From positions 248,001-312,000 of the forward strand of contig JAHBVJ010000001.1 in the NCBI GenBank assembly GCA_019637615.1: a stretch of 64,000 nucleotides of DNA, read 5' to 3'. The position numbers and the translations under genes are program-made. Numbering within the stretch: the first letter of the stretch is position 1; each line of letters opens with the position of its first letter. The notes beneath the pieces are model-generated. The model did no database searches, was not told the DNA's origin, and saw only the letters and a list, made by a program, of their open reading frames with translations. The stretch is from Anaerolineae bacterium. GTDB lineage: Bacteria > Chloroflexota > Anaerolineae > Aggregatilineales > UBA2796. Positions 22,141 to 30,807 of this stretch are shown here, piece by piece.

Positions 22141-23028
22141 TTATAGCGCCGCTGCCGCAGGAATAATCTCTTTGCCGAAAATCTCCAACGGTTTGATCTC
22201 GTATACGTTAGGCATGTTGAAAATCGCATGAGTGAAGCCCAACTCAGACAGTGCCTTCAGCCGTTCAATAATGCTGCCAACGGTATCCTTGCCCGCTGTA
22301 ATGTACGCCGTCCCCAACGACGTTTTTTCGATATCGTCATAATCGCGCCCCAATCGGGCACAATGCTCTTTGAGCGTCTCTAGTGCCGTTTGCATCTGCT
22401 CTCGCCCGCTGTCTTCGAAAAAATTGCAGGCGTCGGCATATTGCGCTGTCATCCGCAGCGTCTTTTTCGATCCCATGCCGCCGATCAAAATGCGCGGATG
22501 AGGCTGGCTGACCGGGCGTGGATTGTTGGTCATCTTTGGTGCGGAGAAGTATTTGCCAATGAAACTGATTTCATCGCCATTCCAGAGTGCGTGAGCCAAC
22601 TGCAAGGTATCTTCGAGCCATTCAAAGCGCTCGCTCGTGCTTGGATACGGTACACCGAAGCCCTTCGCTTCTTCCTGATACCACGCCGCGCCGACGCCGA
22701 AATAAGCTCGTCCGCCGGAGACAATATCCAGAGTGTTGACCATCTTCAGCAGGATCGAAGGCGGACGGTAGACCACGCCTGTCACCATCACGCCGAGATA
22801 GGCTTTTTCGGTCAGACCCGCCAGATAACCGAGTGTGGTATAGGCTTCCATCATCGGGTCGCTGTAGGCTTCTCCAAACAGACCGCCGATCTGGTAGTAG
22901 TGATCCATCACCCACAAGCTGTGGAATCCGATTGTGTCCGCGGTGGTGACGATCTCTTTTAAGGTAGGGCGAATCCCTGTTGTGCCGCCCGGATACTTGA
23001 ATGAAGGGATTTGTAAGCCAATATGCAT
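22141..23028 (-). CDS. LLM-class (F420/flavin-dependent) oxidoreductase
   Basis: 295 residues from the ATG at 23028, which has GGAGAAG seven bases upstream; a longer frame to 23052 lacks one. It is a luciferase-like TIM barrel: I-G-L-Q-I-P-S-F at the start, F-H-S-L-W-V-M-D-H-Y-Y near residue 35, L-G-V-M-V-T-G-V-V-Y-R-P-P, and L-D-I-V-S-G-G-R-A-Y-F-G-V-G-A-A-W near residue 105. These are the marks of the F420-dependent glucose-6-phosphate dehydrogenase/reductase side of the family. Whether the cofactor is F420 or FMN cannot be told, and no F420 synthesis gene is in the window. A MerR-type promoter lies about 60 bp upstream. Confidence 0.92.
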   Translation of the reverse strand: MHIGLQIPSFKYPGGTTGIRPTLKEIVTTADTIGFHSLWVMDHYYQIGGLFGEAYSDPMMEAYTTLGYLAGLTEKAYLGVMVTGVVYRPPSILLKMVNTLDIVSGGRAYFGVGAAWYQEEAKGFGVPYPSTSERFEWLEDTLQLAHALWNGDEISFIGKYFSAPKMTNNPRPVSQPHPRILIGGMGSKKTLRMTAQYADACNFFEDSGREQMQTALETLKEHCARLGRDYDDIEKTSLGTAYITAGKDTVGSIIERLKALSELGFTHAIFNMPNVYEIKPLEIFGKEIIPAAAAL

Positions 23029-23084
23029 AGCGCTTCTCCGTGAGCTTATCATTCGTCAAAGCATCGACTGAAGGTAGTAACTGA

Positions 23085-23115
23085 ATGCTACACCTTAGAG
23101 CGCGCTCTAAGTCAA
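23085..23115 (-). promoter_or_regulatory. MerR-type promoter with 16-bp palindrome
   Basis: On the minus strand TTGACT (23110-23115) and TAGCAT (23085-23090) are 19 bases apart, the stretched spacer typical of MerR-activated promoters. A perfect palindrome, TTAGAGCG then CGCTCTAA (23095-23110), fills the spacer. It resembles the NmlR/AdhR type site. In the rest of 23116-23337 only AT-rich sequence ahead of the next gene is seen. Confidence 0.7.
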
Positions 23116-23337
23116 GCCCACAAAACGTATAACGGTGCCATTTATCGGCATGTTCACAGCGTCTACGCCCTGTTCGTCTCGCGTCCGAGCTTAATCATCA
23201 ATCTTCCAATCTCATCAAATTTTCGTGAACTTTTAACCGTGGGAACCATACGCTGGATCGCGCACGCTTTTAATTTATTATAGAATGATGCTGTTTTACT
23301 GGTGGTCATGCTCCATTGCGGTTGATTGGTTAAGGCC

Positions 23338-23670
23338 ATGAATGTTCTCACGGTTCATCAAATCTTGACCGTCTTCGCATGGTTTTTGATGACCATCATC
23401 GTTGGGTTTCTCATCCTCATCGCCAAATTTTACGAGGATGTATCCGGTGAGCGTACCTACTATCTTGGCTACACCGTGCCGATTCTGTGCTTTGGTGGTG
23501 CTTCGGCAAGGTACGCGTTCAATAACAACATTGGTGATGATGTGTTCGCCAATCTGTTATGGGTAATCGGCGGGGTCACACTCGCTTTTTTGAGTGTCTA
23601 TCTCTACAATTTGATGATCAGACGTCCGCATAAACGTGAAGCGAAAGACGACGATGGAAGTGTTCAATGA
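23338..23670 (+). CDS. Small membrane protein, function unknown (first of a pair)
   Basis: 110 residues from ATG 23338. Three hydrophobic segments are visible: about 8-29 (V-F-A-W-F-L-M-T-I-I-V-G-F), about 44-60 and about 73-95. A short charged tail K-R-E-A-K-D-D-D follows. Between helix 1 and helix 2 lies E-R-T-Y-Y-L-G-Y-T-V-P-I-L. No family was recognised. The next gene overlaps it by 17 bp and has the same layout, so the two probably make one membrane complex. Adenosine deaminase follows in the same direction. Confidence 0.65.
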   Translation: MNVLTVHQILTVFAWFLMTIIVGFLILIAKFYEDVSGERTYYLGYTVPILCFGGASARYAFNNNIGDDVFANLLWVIGGVTLAFLSVYLYNLMIRRPHKREAKDDDGSVQ

Positions 23671-23989
23671 TGGGCTACCGCTGCTCAGTATGCTGGGCGC
23701 GTTGGCCTTGGCAATTTCAATCGCCATCTTGGGCGTGTTGAGCAAACGGTTGGGCGAAGTCACGCGCACGCCGCCCTACTATCGCTGGTTTTACGTCAGC
23801 TCGGCTGTTATCTTGGGCGGCATCCTTGGACGCGTCATCTTCACGTTGCAAGTAGGCAGTCTGGATGCGCAAGCAGCGTTGTTATATGATATTCCGCTGG
23901 TCATCGGTTTATTGATCGCCGTGTTAGCGATGGGGATTTATTGGGGCTGGTTACTTGGCGAACGGGGCAAGCAGCCACAGCCACGCTGA
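23654..23989 (+). CDS. Small membrane protein, function unknown (second of a pair)
   Basis: 111 residues from ATG 23654; the start overlaps the upstream gene. The topology is like its neighbour: helix 1 about 13-32, a linker with R-T-P-P-Y-Y-R-W-F-Y, helix 2 about 47-65 containing S-A-V-I-L-G-G-I-L-G-R, helix 3 about 80-102 and a short basic tail. The Y-Y-x(3-4)-Y linker and the glycine-rich second helix ending in Arg are shared with the first protein, which suggests an old duplication. No enzyme motif is seen. 34 bp separate it from the adenosine deaminase gene, so the three may form an operon. Confidence 0.6.
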   Translation: MEVFNDGLPLLSMLGALALAISIAILGVLSKRLGEVTRTPPYYRWFYVSSAVILGGILGRVIFTLQVGSLDAQAALLYDIPLVIGLLIAVLAMGIYWGWLLGERGKQPQPR

Positions 23990-24023
23990 AAATTCGCGGC
24001 CTTGTGCCGGAAGGACGTGTTGA

Positions 24024-25088
24024 TTGAGTATGTTGGTGGGAACTGACAACAGACCCCTGTATGCTACCCTCGCGGCGCTGCCCAAAATTGAGCTACACCG
24101 TCATCTTGAAGGTACCCTTCGATTAGCTACCCTCGTAGACATCGCCCGTCAATATCAGTTGCCGATGCCTGCCTATGATGTGGAAGGCTTGCGCCCCTAC
24201 GTACAGATCACCGCGCAGTCTCCACACACAATCGAGCATTTTCTCTCGAAATTCGATCTGCTGCGTCGCTTCTACTGTTCGCCAGAGGTGATCAAACGGG
24301 TCGCGCGGGAAGCCGTCGAAGACGCCGCCGCTGACAACATCCGCTACATGGAGATGCGTTTCACGCCCAAAGCCCTCGCCCATTTGATGGGCTATCCCTT
24401 CACGGATGTCATTCATTGGGTGGCGGAGGCTGTGCGCGAGGCGCAGCAGGGACGCAGTATTCGCGTCAACCTGATCGCCTCGATCAACCGCCACGAAAGC
24501 GTCACCGAGGCCGAGCATGTGTTGTCGGCAGTGCTGGAATGCCGTGATCCGAGCGTAGTGGCCTTCGATCTCGCCGGACAAGAAGAGGGTCTAACCAACG
24601 AACCTTTCTATGAGGTATTCAGCGAGGCACATAAACAGGGTTTGAATGTGACGGTTCACGCGGGCGAATGGGCGGGCGCGAAGAATGTGTATGATGCCAT
24701 CGTGCATATGCAAGCGGCGCGAATCGGGCACGGCGTGCGCATCGTTGAAGATAGCGTGGTCGCCAAGCTCGCCCGCGAACACAACAGCATTTTTGAAGTC
24801 TGCCTGACCAGCAACGAACAAAGCGGCGTGATTGATCGCGTCAACCATCATCCGCTGCGCGATATGCGTGCGTTGGGGTTGCGGACCACCATCAATACGG
24901 ATGATCCTGCCGTCAGTGACATCACTTTGACGCACGAATTATACGTTGCGATGACGGCGCTCGGCCTGAGCTTGGATGAAGTCAAGCAGCAGATTTTGGA
25001 TGCTGCCGCCAGCGCCTTTTTACCGCCCATTGAACGCGATTCGCTGATCGCGGAATTGAAAGCCTCACTCTACAGCACCGTGAAATAA
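24024..25088 (+). CDS. Adenosine deaminase family protein
   Basis: 354 residues from TTG 24024, which has GGAAGGA eight bases upstream; an ATG at 24030 is two codons later. It is a zinc TIM-barrel hydrolase that converts adenosine (or adenine) to the 6-oxo purine plus ammonia. The metal and catalytic motifs are all present: E-L-H-R-H-L-E-G (about 19-26), T-V-H-A-G-E-W (His and catalytic Glu, near 210), R-I-G-H-G (near 236), C-L-T-S-N and T-I-N-T-D-D-P (metal Asp, near 290). The choice between adenosine and adenine deaminase cannot be made by eye. It fits purine salvage and sits after the small membrane pair. Confidence 0.93.
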   Translation: MSMLVGTDNRPLYATLAALPKIELHRHLEGTLRLATLVDIARQYQLPMPAYDVEGLRPYVQITAQSPHTIEHFLSKFDLLRRFYCSPEVIKRVAREAVEDAAADNIRYMEMRFTPKALAHLMGYPFTDVIHWVAEAVREAQQGRSIRVNLIASINRHESVTEAEHVLSAVLECRDPSVVAFDLAGQEEGLTNEPFYEVFSEAHKQGLNVTVHAGEWAGAKNVYDAIVHMQAARIGHGVRIVEDSVVAKLAREHNSIFEVCLTSNEQSGVIDRVNHHPLRDMRALGLRTTINTDDPAVSDITLTHELYVAMTALGLSLDEVKQQILDAAASAFLPPIERDSLIAELKASLYSTVK

Positions 25089-25105
25089 GACGGAAACACG
25101 AATCC

Positions 25106-25978
25106 ATGATGTCAAGCGATATATTTCAAATTGGCGATATTCAAATCGCGCCTGTCACCGATGGCACTGTCCATGTGGATGCGGGGGGGCCATTCGGGTT
25201 GACGCCACGCGCTCTGTACCGCTCGTACCTCGAACCCGACGCCAACAACCTCATCCCGATGGAATTGGGCTGCTTGTTGGTGCGCTCAGGCGGCAAAACT
25301 ATCGTGATCGACACCGCCTTGGGCGACAAACTGGACGATAAGGCCAAGAAGAATTGGGCACTCACGCGGGATCGTGGCGGTTTGCTGGACAATCTCGCGC
25401 GACATGGCGTTCGCCCCGAAGATGTCGATCTGGTCATCGATACCCACTTGCACGCCGATCACTGCGCAGGCAATACCACCTTCAACGCGGAGTTCACGGG
25501 CGTGCGTCCCGTTTTCCCGAATGCTGAGTATGTGGTGCAGCGCCGTGAATATGACGACGCCATGCATCCTAACGAACGCACCCGCGCCACCTACTACGCG
25601 ATCAACTTCGATCCGCTGGTGCAATCAGGGCAAATGCGGCTGTTGGAAGGAGATACCGAGATCGTGCCGGGGATTCACGGCGTGATCACGCCCGGACACA
25701 CGCCCGCGCACATGGCGATTCGCTTCGAGAGTCAGGGGCAGCACGGCCTGTATGTGGCTGATCTTGCCAGTTACGTGGCACATTTTGAGCGAATCGCGTG
25801 GATGACGGCCTATGATGTCGAACCGCTGCGCACGCTCGATTGCAAACGTCAATGGCAGCAGTGGGCGCTCGATCATGAGGCGCTGCTGATCTTCGAGCAC
25901 GACCCCAAGATCATCACAGGCAAATTCCATGAAGTCAACGGCAAGCGCATCATCGAGCCGATCCTGCGCCTCACGTAG
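25106..25978 (+). CDS. Metallo-beta-lactamase-fold hydrolase
   Basis: 290 residues. The metal site is complete: D-T-H-L-H-A-D-H-C-A-G (the H-x-H-x-D-H motif, near residue 115), G-V-I-T-P-G-H-T-P-A-H (His, near 195), the Asp in L-Y-V-A-D-L and the late E-H-D-P-K. The arrangement is like AHL lactonases and related esterases of the MBL fold, but no specific substrate can be claimed. There is no signal peptide, so it is cytoplasmic. It begins 17 bp after the adenosine deaminase gene and is probably in its operon. Confidence 0.9.
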   Translation: MMSSDIFQIGDIQIAPVTDGTVHVDAGGPFGLTPRALYRSYLEPDANNLIPMELGCLLVRSGGKTIVIDTALGDKLDDKAKKNWALTRDRGGLLDNLARHGVRPEDVDLVIDTHLHADHCAGNTTFNAEFTGVRPVFPNAEYVVQRREYDDAMHPNERTRATYYAINFDPLVQSGQMRLLEGDTEIVPGIHGVITPGHTPAHMAIRFESQGQHGLYVADLASYVAHFERIAWMTAYDVEPLRTLDCKRQWQQWALDHEALLIFEHDPKIITGKFHEVNGKRIIEPILRLT

Positions 25979-26040
25979 AAAATTTCTTGTTCATCGACGT
26001 GAACGTTATTCAAGCCGGTGGGGCGGCCTTGTCCGACCAG

Positions 26041-26988
26041 CTACGAATCAATCCCCGCTTGTTGCAATACGTGCATGGCTTGAAGCGTTACCCAACGGTC
26101 GATTTCTTCTGCGTTGCCTAATCGTTTCCACGTCCGCGCCTTGAACGGGCTGCTACCATGCCAATGACCACTCGGCTCACGTTTTGCTACCAACCATTCC
26201 AGCGCAGGCTGTGCCCCCGGTAGATGTAGCGCCTTGAGATCCGCTAAGACCCGTAGTGTGAACAACACATCAACCTGATAAAACAACGGGAAGTTCAGAT
26301 CATTCCACATTTTATGCGGAGTTCCCCGCGATGGATAGTGACCTCCGACCAACTGGTTGCCCGACCCCACGAGGAAATCGAGCGTCTTCTTGATGACACC
26401 CTCAACCGTCTCGGATCTATTTGGGATCGCAGCCAAGCCCCACAGCGACCTTACCGCCCCCCACGCGCACGGTAGATAGTCGTTATGGATACACTGACAG
26501 CCACCGGCATCAAGGTTACGAACGGTATATTCAATGATCGGAGTCAAACGGGAATCGGTGGCGTAGTTGAATTCGGCGGCATACCGCAGCACATTGCCCC
26601 AGAAACATACGAAGCCGAATTGCGCGGGGCTTGGCACGGATCGATCATATTCATCTTTGAGCATATGATTCTGCTCGGTAGCCTCAAGCATATGCTCGAC
26701 GCCCCGCTGCACGCGCTCGTCGTTCGGATCAGCCGCCAGCTCTAGCAGCAGCACCATACTCCAATGCGTGCTGACGTATTTGGGGCTGTAATAATGTGTG
26801 CTTCCTTCCCACTGCCCGCTCAGCGTCTGCTTGTCGAGGATCGCCGGAATCGGCCCTGACATTTGCATGGCAGATCGGGCGGCTGTTACCTCTTTATCAG
26901 CTTCATCATAACCGAGCAATCGGCGCAGCGTCAGATAACGAATGGAAGGAACGGAACTGTCGAGTAGCCAAGAAATCACTTCTGTCAT
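26041..26988 (-). CDS. Alpha/alpha-toroid (prenyltransferase/squalene-cyclase-like) protein, unknown role
   Basis: 315 residues. Repeated helical blocks contain W-x-x-S-x-H-Y-Y-S-P-K-Y, S-T-H-W-S-M-V-L-L-L-E-L, C-I-H-N-D-Y-L-P-C-A-W-G-A-V-R-S-L-W-G-L and the late S-G-H-W-H-G. This pattern of W, G and short helices recalls the six-hairpin toroid of prenyltransferase-like repeat proteins. The catalytic D-x-D-D of squalene cyclases is not present. Several Cys and His (C-I-H-N-D-Y, C-Q-C) could bind a metal. No signal peptide is seen. GAGG lies 10 bases before the ATG. It may be co-transcribed with the MaoC-like gene upstream (56 bp gap). Confidence 0.6.
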   Translation of the reverse strand: MTEVISWLLDSSVPSIRYLTLRRLLGYDEADKEVTAARSAMQMSGPIPAILDKQTLSGQWEGSTHYYSPKYVSTHWSMVLLLELAADPNDERVQRGVEHMLEATEQNHMLKDEYDRSVPSPAQFGFVCFWGNVLRYAAEFNYATDSRLTPIIEYTVRNLDAGGCQCIHNDYLPCAWGAVRSLWGLAAIPNRSETVEGVIKKTLDFLVGSGNQLVGGHYPSRGTPHKMWNDLNFPLFYQVDVLFTLRVLADLKALHLPGAQPALEWLVAKREPSGHWHGSSPFKARTWKRLGNAEEIDRWVTLQAMHVLQQAGIDS

Positions 26989-27044
26989 GGTGTAGATTCC
27001 TCGTGTATGTGGACACTATTTCGCGTTCCTTACCTTTACTATGT

Positions 27045-27527
27045 TTACTCCGCCGCTGTCACCGTTTCCGGCTTGCTTTTGACCATGATCGTGATCTCGC
27101 CTTTTTGTACCGTCTCGCCCTTCTGGTTGAGCGCCTTCAGGTCGATGGTCACCATGCCACCGCCCGCCGCCGCCATCTTGCGCGATCCCGTCACCTTGCC
27201 GGATACCTTGATCGTGTCGCCAATATAGACAGGTTTGCGCAGTTTCATGCTGAACTCGATGAAGGCGATCACGGTGTCTTCCAACACGTTGGTTTGGTAT
27301 AGTAAACCGGTAATCACCGAAAATACCAGTGCCCCATGCGCGACCCGTGCGCCGAACGGCGTCCCCTTGGCATACTCAGCATCGGTATGCATCGGATTGT
27401 AATCGCCGGATACGCCCGCGAAGGTCACAATATCGCCCTCGGTAATCGTCCGCCCGCGCGTCTCGATCTGCATCCCTTCGATAAATTCTTCGAACCACAA
27501 ACCCTGAATCTTGACTGGCTCGGTCAT
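27045..27527 (-). CDS. MaoC-family (R)-hydratase/dehydratase
   Basis: 160 residues of a hot-dog fold. The hydratase-2 signature is clear: F-A-G-V-S-G-D-Y-N-P-M-H-T-D (catalytic Asp and His, near residues 40-47), then G-A-R-V-A-H-G-A-L-V-F-S-V-I-T-G-L. It adds or removes water on acyl-CoA thioesters, in fatty-acid, polyhydroxyalkanoate or dicarboxylic-acid routes; the route here is unknown. AAGGAG precedes the ATG by about 10 bases. A beta-propeller gene lies upstream on the same strand and the toroid protein downstream; neither points to a pathway. Confidence 0.9.
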   Translation of the reverse strand: MTEPVKIQGLWFEEFIEGMQIETRGRTITEGDIVTFAGVSGDYNPMHTDAEYAKGTPFGARVAHGALVFSVITGLLYQTNVLEDTVIAFIEFSMKLRKPVYIGDTIKVSGKVTGSRKMAAAGGGMVTIDLKALNQKGETVQKGEITIMVKSKPETVTAAE

Positions 27528-27578
27528 GTGAATAAGTCTCCTTGAACATTGCCGACATAACCATACCGGGAGACGCCG

Positions 27579-28931
27579 CTACTGCCAACTCCAGATGCCG
27601 AGTGTGCCTTCCGCGACAGTGATAGCGGTACCGGGATTATTGACATCCGCCAGCATCACGCGGTTTTTGCCATCCGCGTCCGCTGACGCATAGACTAGAT
27701 AACGTCCGTCCGGCGACCACAAGCGGTGACTGCGCGAGAACTGATCGAAAAAGTTCAGATAATAGATCAAGTCCTGTGACGGGAAGAAATCCGCCACCGA
27801 GGTAGCCTGTCCCGTCGCCACATCCAGCACAAACCATGTGATCGTCGGTTGCTGAATGCTGATGCCTGCTGTATGCCCGTTAGGACGGTAGCGCGTCTGC
27901 AAACCCGGCAGATCACGGTTCAAGCGCAAATACGCGACTTTATCGCCCTGTGGCGACCAGAACTGCGCGATGATGTTGCCATGCGGTGCCTTGGCAATCT
28001 CCGCGCCCGTGGTGGAGTCAATCACGCTGAGTTTGCCCGTGCCCGACATGTACACGACTTTGCTGGCATCCGGAGACCACGCGAAATACACCACGCCGCT
28101 CAACGCTGTAGCAATCACGTGCCGATCCGTGCCTTGTGCCACCACTAAATCAGTCAGCATCGGATCATCATTCTGGATGGCGAACAGCAGCCGATCATCG
28201 ACGGGCGACCACATGGGTGAGGCGAATTGTCCGGTGGCATCGGGCAACGTGCTCGTCACCTTGTTGTGCTCCACGTCGTATAACTCGATCTTGCTATTGA
28301 AGCGGTGCCATATCATCTGTTTGCCATCGGGCGAAAAGCTGTAATAAAACGGCGCGGCGCGGTCTACAAATTCATGACTGAACGCGCCTGCATTATCACG
28401 GATCATCCGTACGGCGAGACCACTCACGCCGCCGGGGGTATACAACAGCGCTAGATCGCGGCAGTCGCCTGATCCGCAGTCTCCCGTTGACCAGTACGAA
28501 TAAGTGAATGTCTCATCCAGCGAGAAATACGCGCGTTTGTAAGTTAATACCTGAGTAGGGTCGCGCACGACAAACATGGCTAGGCTGAACGGGTCTTTAG
28601 GATCGACGCTGGCTCCGAAAAATGCCAACCGCCCATCAGTCGCCCATGTAGGCCATTGATATAGACGCACATTGCCAGCCGCGTCCGTGGTAATCGACTG
28701 GGGATTCTTGCCATCGGCATCGTATAAGACGACATTCCCATCGGCTGCGACGATTGCTAACATGGATGATCGTGGCTCCTGTGCGCCGACCCGCGAGATT
28801 GACCCACCGAATGATAGCCCGAAACTCAATATCAGCGCCAACCCGATCAACCGCTGTGCGAGGCGCATATCGACTGCGGAATATCTCACACCAGATAACC
28901 GAAATCGTCGATCAGGTGTCGTGTTCGTCAT
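27579..28931 (-). CDS. Secreted TolB/WD40-like beta-propeller protein
   Basis: 450 residues. A strong site, GAGGAG eight bases ahead of the ATG at 28931, supports the long form, with about 22 polar residues before the signal peptide hydrophobic core (about 25-45, ending S-R-V-G-A-Q). The mature part shows repeated propeller blades of the type W-S-P-D-(A/G)-(S/K)-x-V, for example A-W-S-P-D-A-S-K-V-V-Y, W-S-P-Q-G-D-K-V-A-Y and W-S-P-D-G-R-Y-L-V-Y. Such TolB-like propellers usually bind proteins or ligands outside the membrane; no enzyme motif is seen. The gene at 36046 encodes a related protein. It diverges from the 29079 gene. Confidence 0.8.
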   Translation of the reverse strand: MTNTTPDRRFRLSGVRYSAVDMRLAQRLIGLALILSFGLSFGGSISRVGAQEPRSSMLAIVAADGNVVLYDADGKNPQSITTDAAGNVRLYQWPTWATDGRLAFFGASVDPKDPFSLAMFVVRDPTQVLTYKRAYFSLDETFTYSYWSTGDCGSGDCRDLALLYTPGGVSGLAVRMIRDNAGAFSHEFVDRAAPFYYSFSPDGKQMIWHRFNSKIELYDVEHNKVTSTLPDATGQFASPMWSPVDDRLLFAIQNDDPMLTDLVVAQGTDRHVIATALSGVVYFAWSPDASKVVYMSGTGKLSVIDSTTGAEIAKAPHGNIIAQFWSPQGDKVAYLRLNRDLPGLQTRYRPNGHTAGISIQQPTITWFVLDVATGQATSVADFFPSQDLIYYLNFFDQFSRSHRLWSPDGRYLVYASADADGKNRVMLADVNNPGTAITVAEGTLGIWSWQ

Positions 28932-29078
28932 CGTGCTCTCCTCTGGTTCGATGCCACAAAGCTGATGGAAATTGTCGCATCGATCCCCGAAAATACGCTA
29001 TTGGGCAATATCTCTCTCTCGTCGGATGTGCCCGCAAGCGGTAAAGTTGATGCGAATATAGGAGAATGCTTTACTGTG

Positions 29079-29552
29079 ATGACCGAAACTTCGCCTGCTG
29101 GCATGGACATCGTGATCAACCAGATCATCCGCCGTTATAGCAATCCAGCACGGGCTACCTTCATGTATCTGTTCCTGCTTCCGCTCGATGCCGATTTTTC
29201 TGGCGTCTTTCCCACTCCGGAGACCGTGCTCACTGCATGGGTTGACGAAGGTAGCGGCTTTCAGGTGACGCCAGCCGATGAAGCGGTACGGTTGTGTTCC
29301 GGGATCCAACAATTGCACATCATCGACAGCGCAGAACATCGCCTGACCTCCACCGAACGCAAGCAAATGATGGCGCGTACCATTCAATTCAGCGTCGAAC
29401 AAAAAGCCGATGATTTCATCGTAGTGCATCTGGTCAGCAAGGCCATTACCTTCAGCCCCAAGGGTGACCGCGAAGTTTATGAGCATTGGCGGTTAGGCAG
29501 CACAGGTTGGTATTCCATTCACCGCCCTGAAGGCAACACCACCGAAGACTAA
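29079..29552 (+). CDS. Conserved-looking protein of unknown function
   Basis: 157 residues from ATG 29079, with GGAGAA at 29061-29066; the frame stays open to 28965, but that part overlaps the promoter region shared with the divergent propeller gene. The protein is mixed alpha/beta, without signal peptide or membrane segment. Features include F-M-Y-L-F-L-L-P-L-D-A-D-F-S near residue 30 and E-H-W-R-L-G-S-T-G-W-Y-S near the end. No family was recognised. It ends 12 bp before the iron-type alcohol dehydrogenase and is probably co-transcribed with it. Confidence 0.6.
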   Translation: MTETSPAGMDIVINQIIRRYSNPARATFMYLFLLPLDADFSGVFPTPETVLTAWVDEGSGFQVTPADEAVRLCSGIQQLHIIDSAEHRLTSTERKQMMARTIQFSVEQKADDFIVVHLVSKAITFSPKGDREVYEHWRLGSTGWYSIHRPEGNTTED

Positions 29553-29564
29553 GGAGCGTGTTTC

Positions 29565-30719
29565 ATGCGTTTCGAATTCACTACCGCCAATCGCATCATC
29601 TTTGGCGCTGGTACGCTCAAGGAGGCTGCGCCCGTCGTGGCGCGTTTCGGCACGCGGGCGTTGATCGTCACGGGGAGCCAGCCGACGCGCGCCCAACCGC
29701 TGATCGATTTGCTGCAAGCCAACGGTATCGACTGCGTTACTTTTACCGTCAGCGGTGAACCGGATGTCGCGACGGTGCAAGCAGGAGTCGTACAAGCCCG
29801 CCACGCCGAGCGTAACGTGATCATCGGAATCGGCGGTGGGGCAGTGATCGACGCGGGCAAAGCCATCTCCGGCTTGCTGACTAACGATGGCGACATTTTT
29901 GATTATTTGGAAGTCATCGGTAAAGGACAAGCGCTGAAAAACGCTGCGACTCCTTACATCGCTATCCCGACCACGGCGGGCACTGGCGCGGAAGTCACCT
30001 CCAACGCCGTCGTTTATTCACCGGAGCATCACGTCAAGGTCAGTCTGCGCCATCCCCTGATGCTGCCCCGTGTCGCGTTGGTCGATCCTGAACTCACCTA
30101 CACCTCTCCGCCCGCCGTCACTGCCGCCAGCGGCCTCGACGCCATCACGCAGGTGATCGAAGCTTTCGTCTCCAGCAAGGCCAACCCGCTCACGGATTCG
30201 TTATGCCGTGAAGGGATCATGCGCGGGGCGCGTTCGCTCCGCCGTGCTTATGAGCGTGGCGATGATGCTGCCGCCCGCGAGGATATGGCAATCACTAGTC
30301 TGTTCAGCGGGATCGCGCTGTCGAATGCTAAACTCGGCGCGGTGCATGGCTTCGCAGGGCCGATGGGCGGCATGTTCTCGATCCCGCATGGTGCTGTCTG
30401 TGCCTGTCTACTGCCGCATGTGATGCATATGAACGTCCACGCCTTGATTGCCCGCCAAGCGGATAGCGATTCGCTGCACCGTTACGCCGAAATCGCGCAG
30501 ATCGTCACGCGTCGTCTGGACGCCACCGCCGCCGATGGCGTGGCATGGATGCGCGATCTATGTGCGGCGGTTGATATTAAGCCGTTGTCCGTGTTCGGCA
30601 TCACCAGCGAGGATTTCCCTGCCATCATCGAGAAAGCCGCAGTATCCAGCTCGATGCAGGGCAACCCGATCAAGCTGACCAGCGATGAGATGCACGAAAT
30701 TCTGCAAGCGGCGCTGTGA
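29565..30719 (+). CDS. Iron-containing-type alcohol dehydrogenase
   Basis: 384 residues. The group III (Fe-ADH) layout is present: N-R-I-I-F-G-A-G-T-L at the start, the NAD loop G-I-G-G-G-A-V-I-D-A-G-K-A near residue 88, I-P-T-T-A-G-T-G-A-E-V-T-S-N, and G-A-V-H-G-F-A-G-P-M-G with I-P-H-G-A-V-C for two histidines. The first metal pair, D-A-x-T-H in FucO-type enzymes, reads D-A-I-T-Q, so one histidine ligand is glutamine. Other branches of the family share this, so metal use may differ. The substrate is unknown. It ends about 90 bp before the M20 peptidase gene. Confidence 0.93.
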   Translation: MRFEFTTANRIIFGAGTLKEAAPVVARFGTRALIVTGSQPTRAQPLIDLLQANGIDCVTFTVSGEPDVATVQAGVVQARHAERNVIIGIGGGAVIDAGKAISGLLTNDGDIFDYLEVIGKGQALKNAATPYIAIPTTAGTGAEVTSNAVVYSPEHHVKVSLRHPLMLPRVALVDPELTYTSPPAVTAASGLDAITQVIEAFVSSKANPLTDSLCREGIMRGARSLRRAYERGDDAAAREDMAITSLFSGIALSNAKLGAVHGFAGPMGGMFSIPHGAVCACLLPHVMHMNVHALIARQADSDSLHRYAEIAQIVTRRLDATAADGVAWMRDLCAAVDIKPLSVFGITSEDFPAIIEKAAVSSSMQGNPIKLTSDEMHEILQAAL

Positions 30720-30807
30720 ATGGAAAGAAACATCGACGTGCATTCAAGGCGTCTTTCCACGAACGTCTCGACACTACATTGTAACTTTTAGACTGGAAAA
30801 CGTTGAT

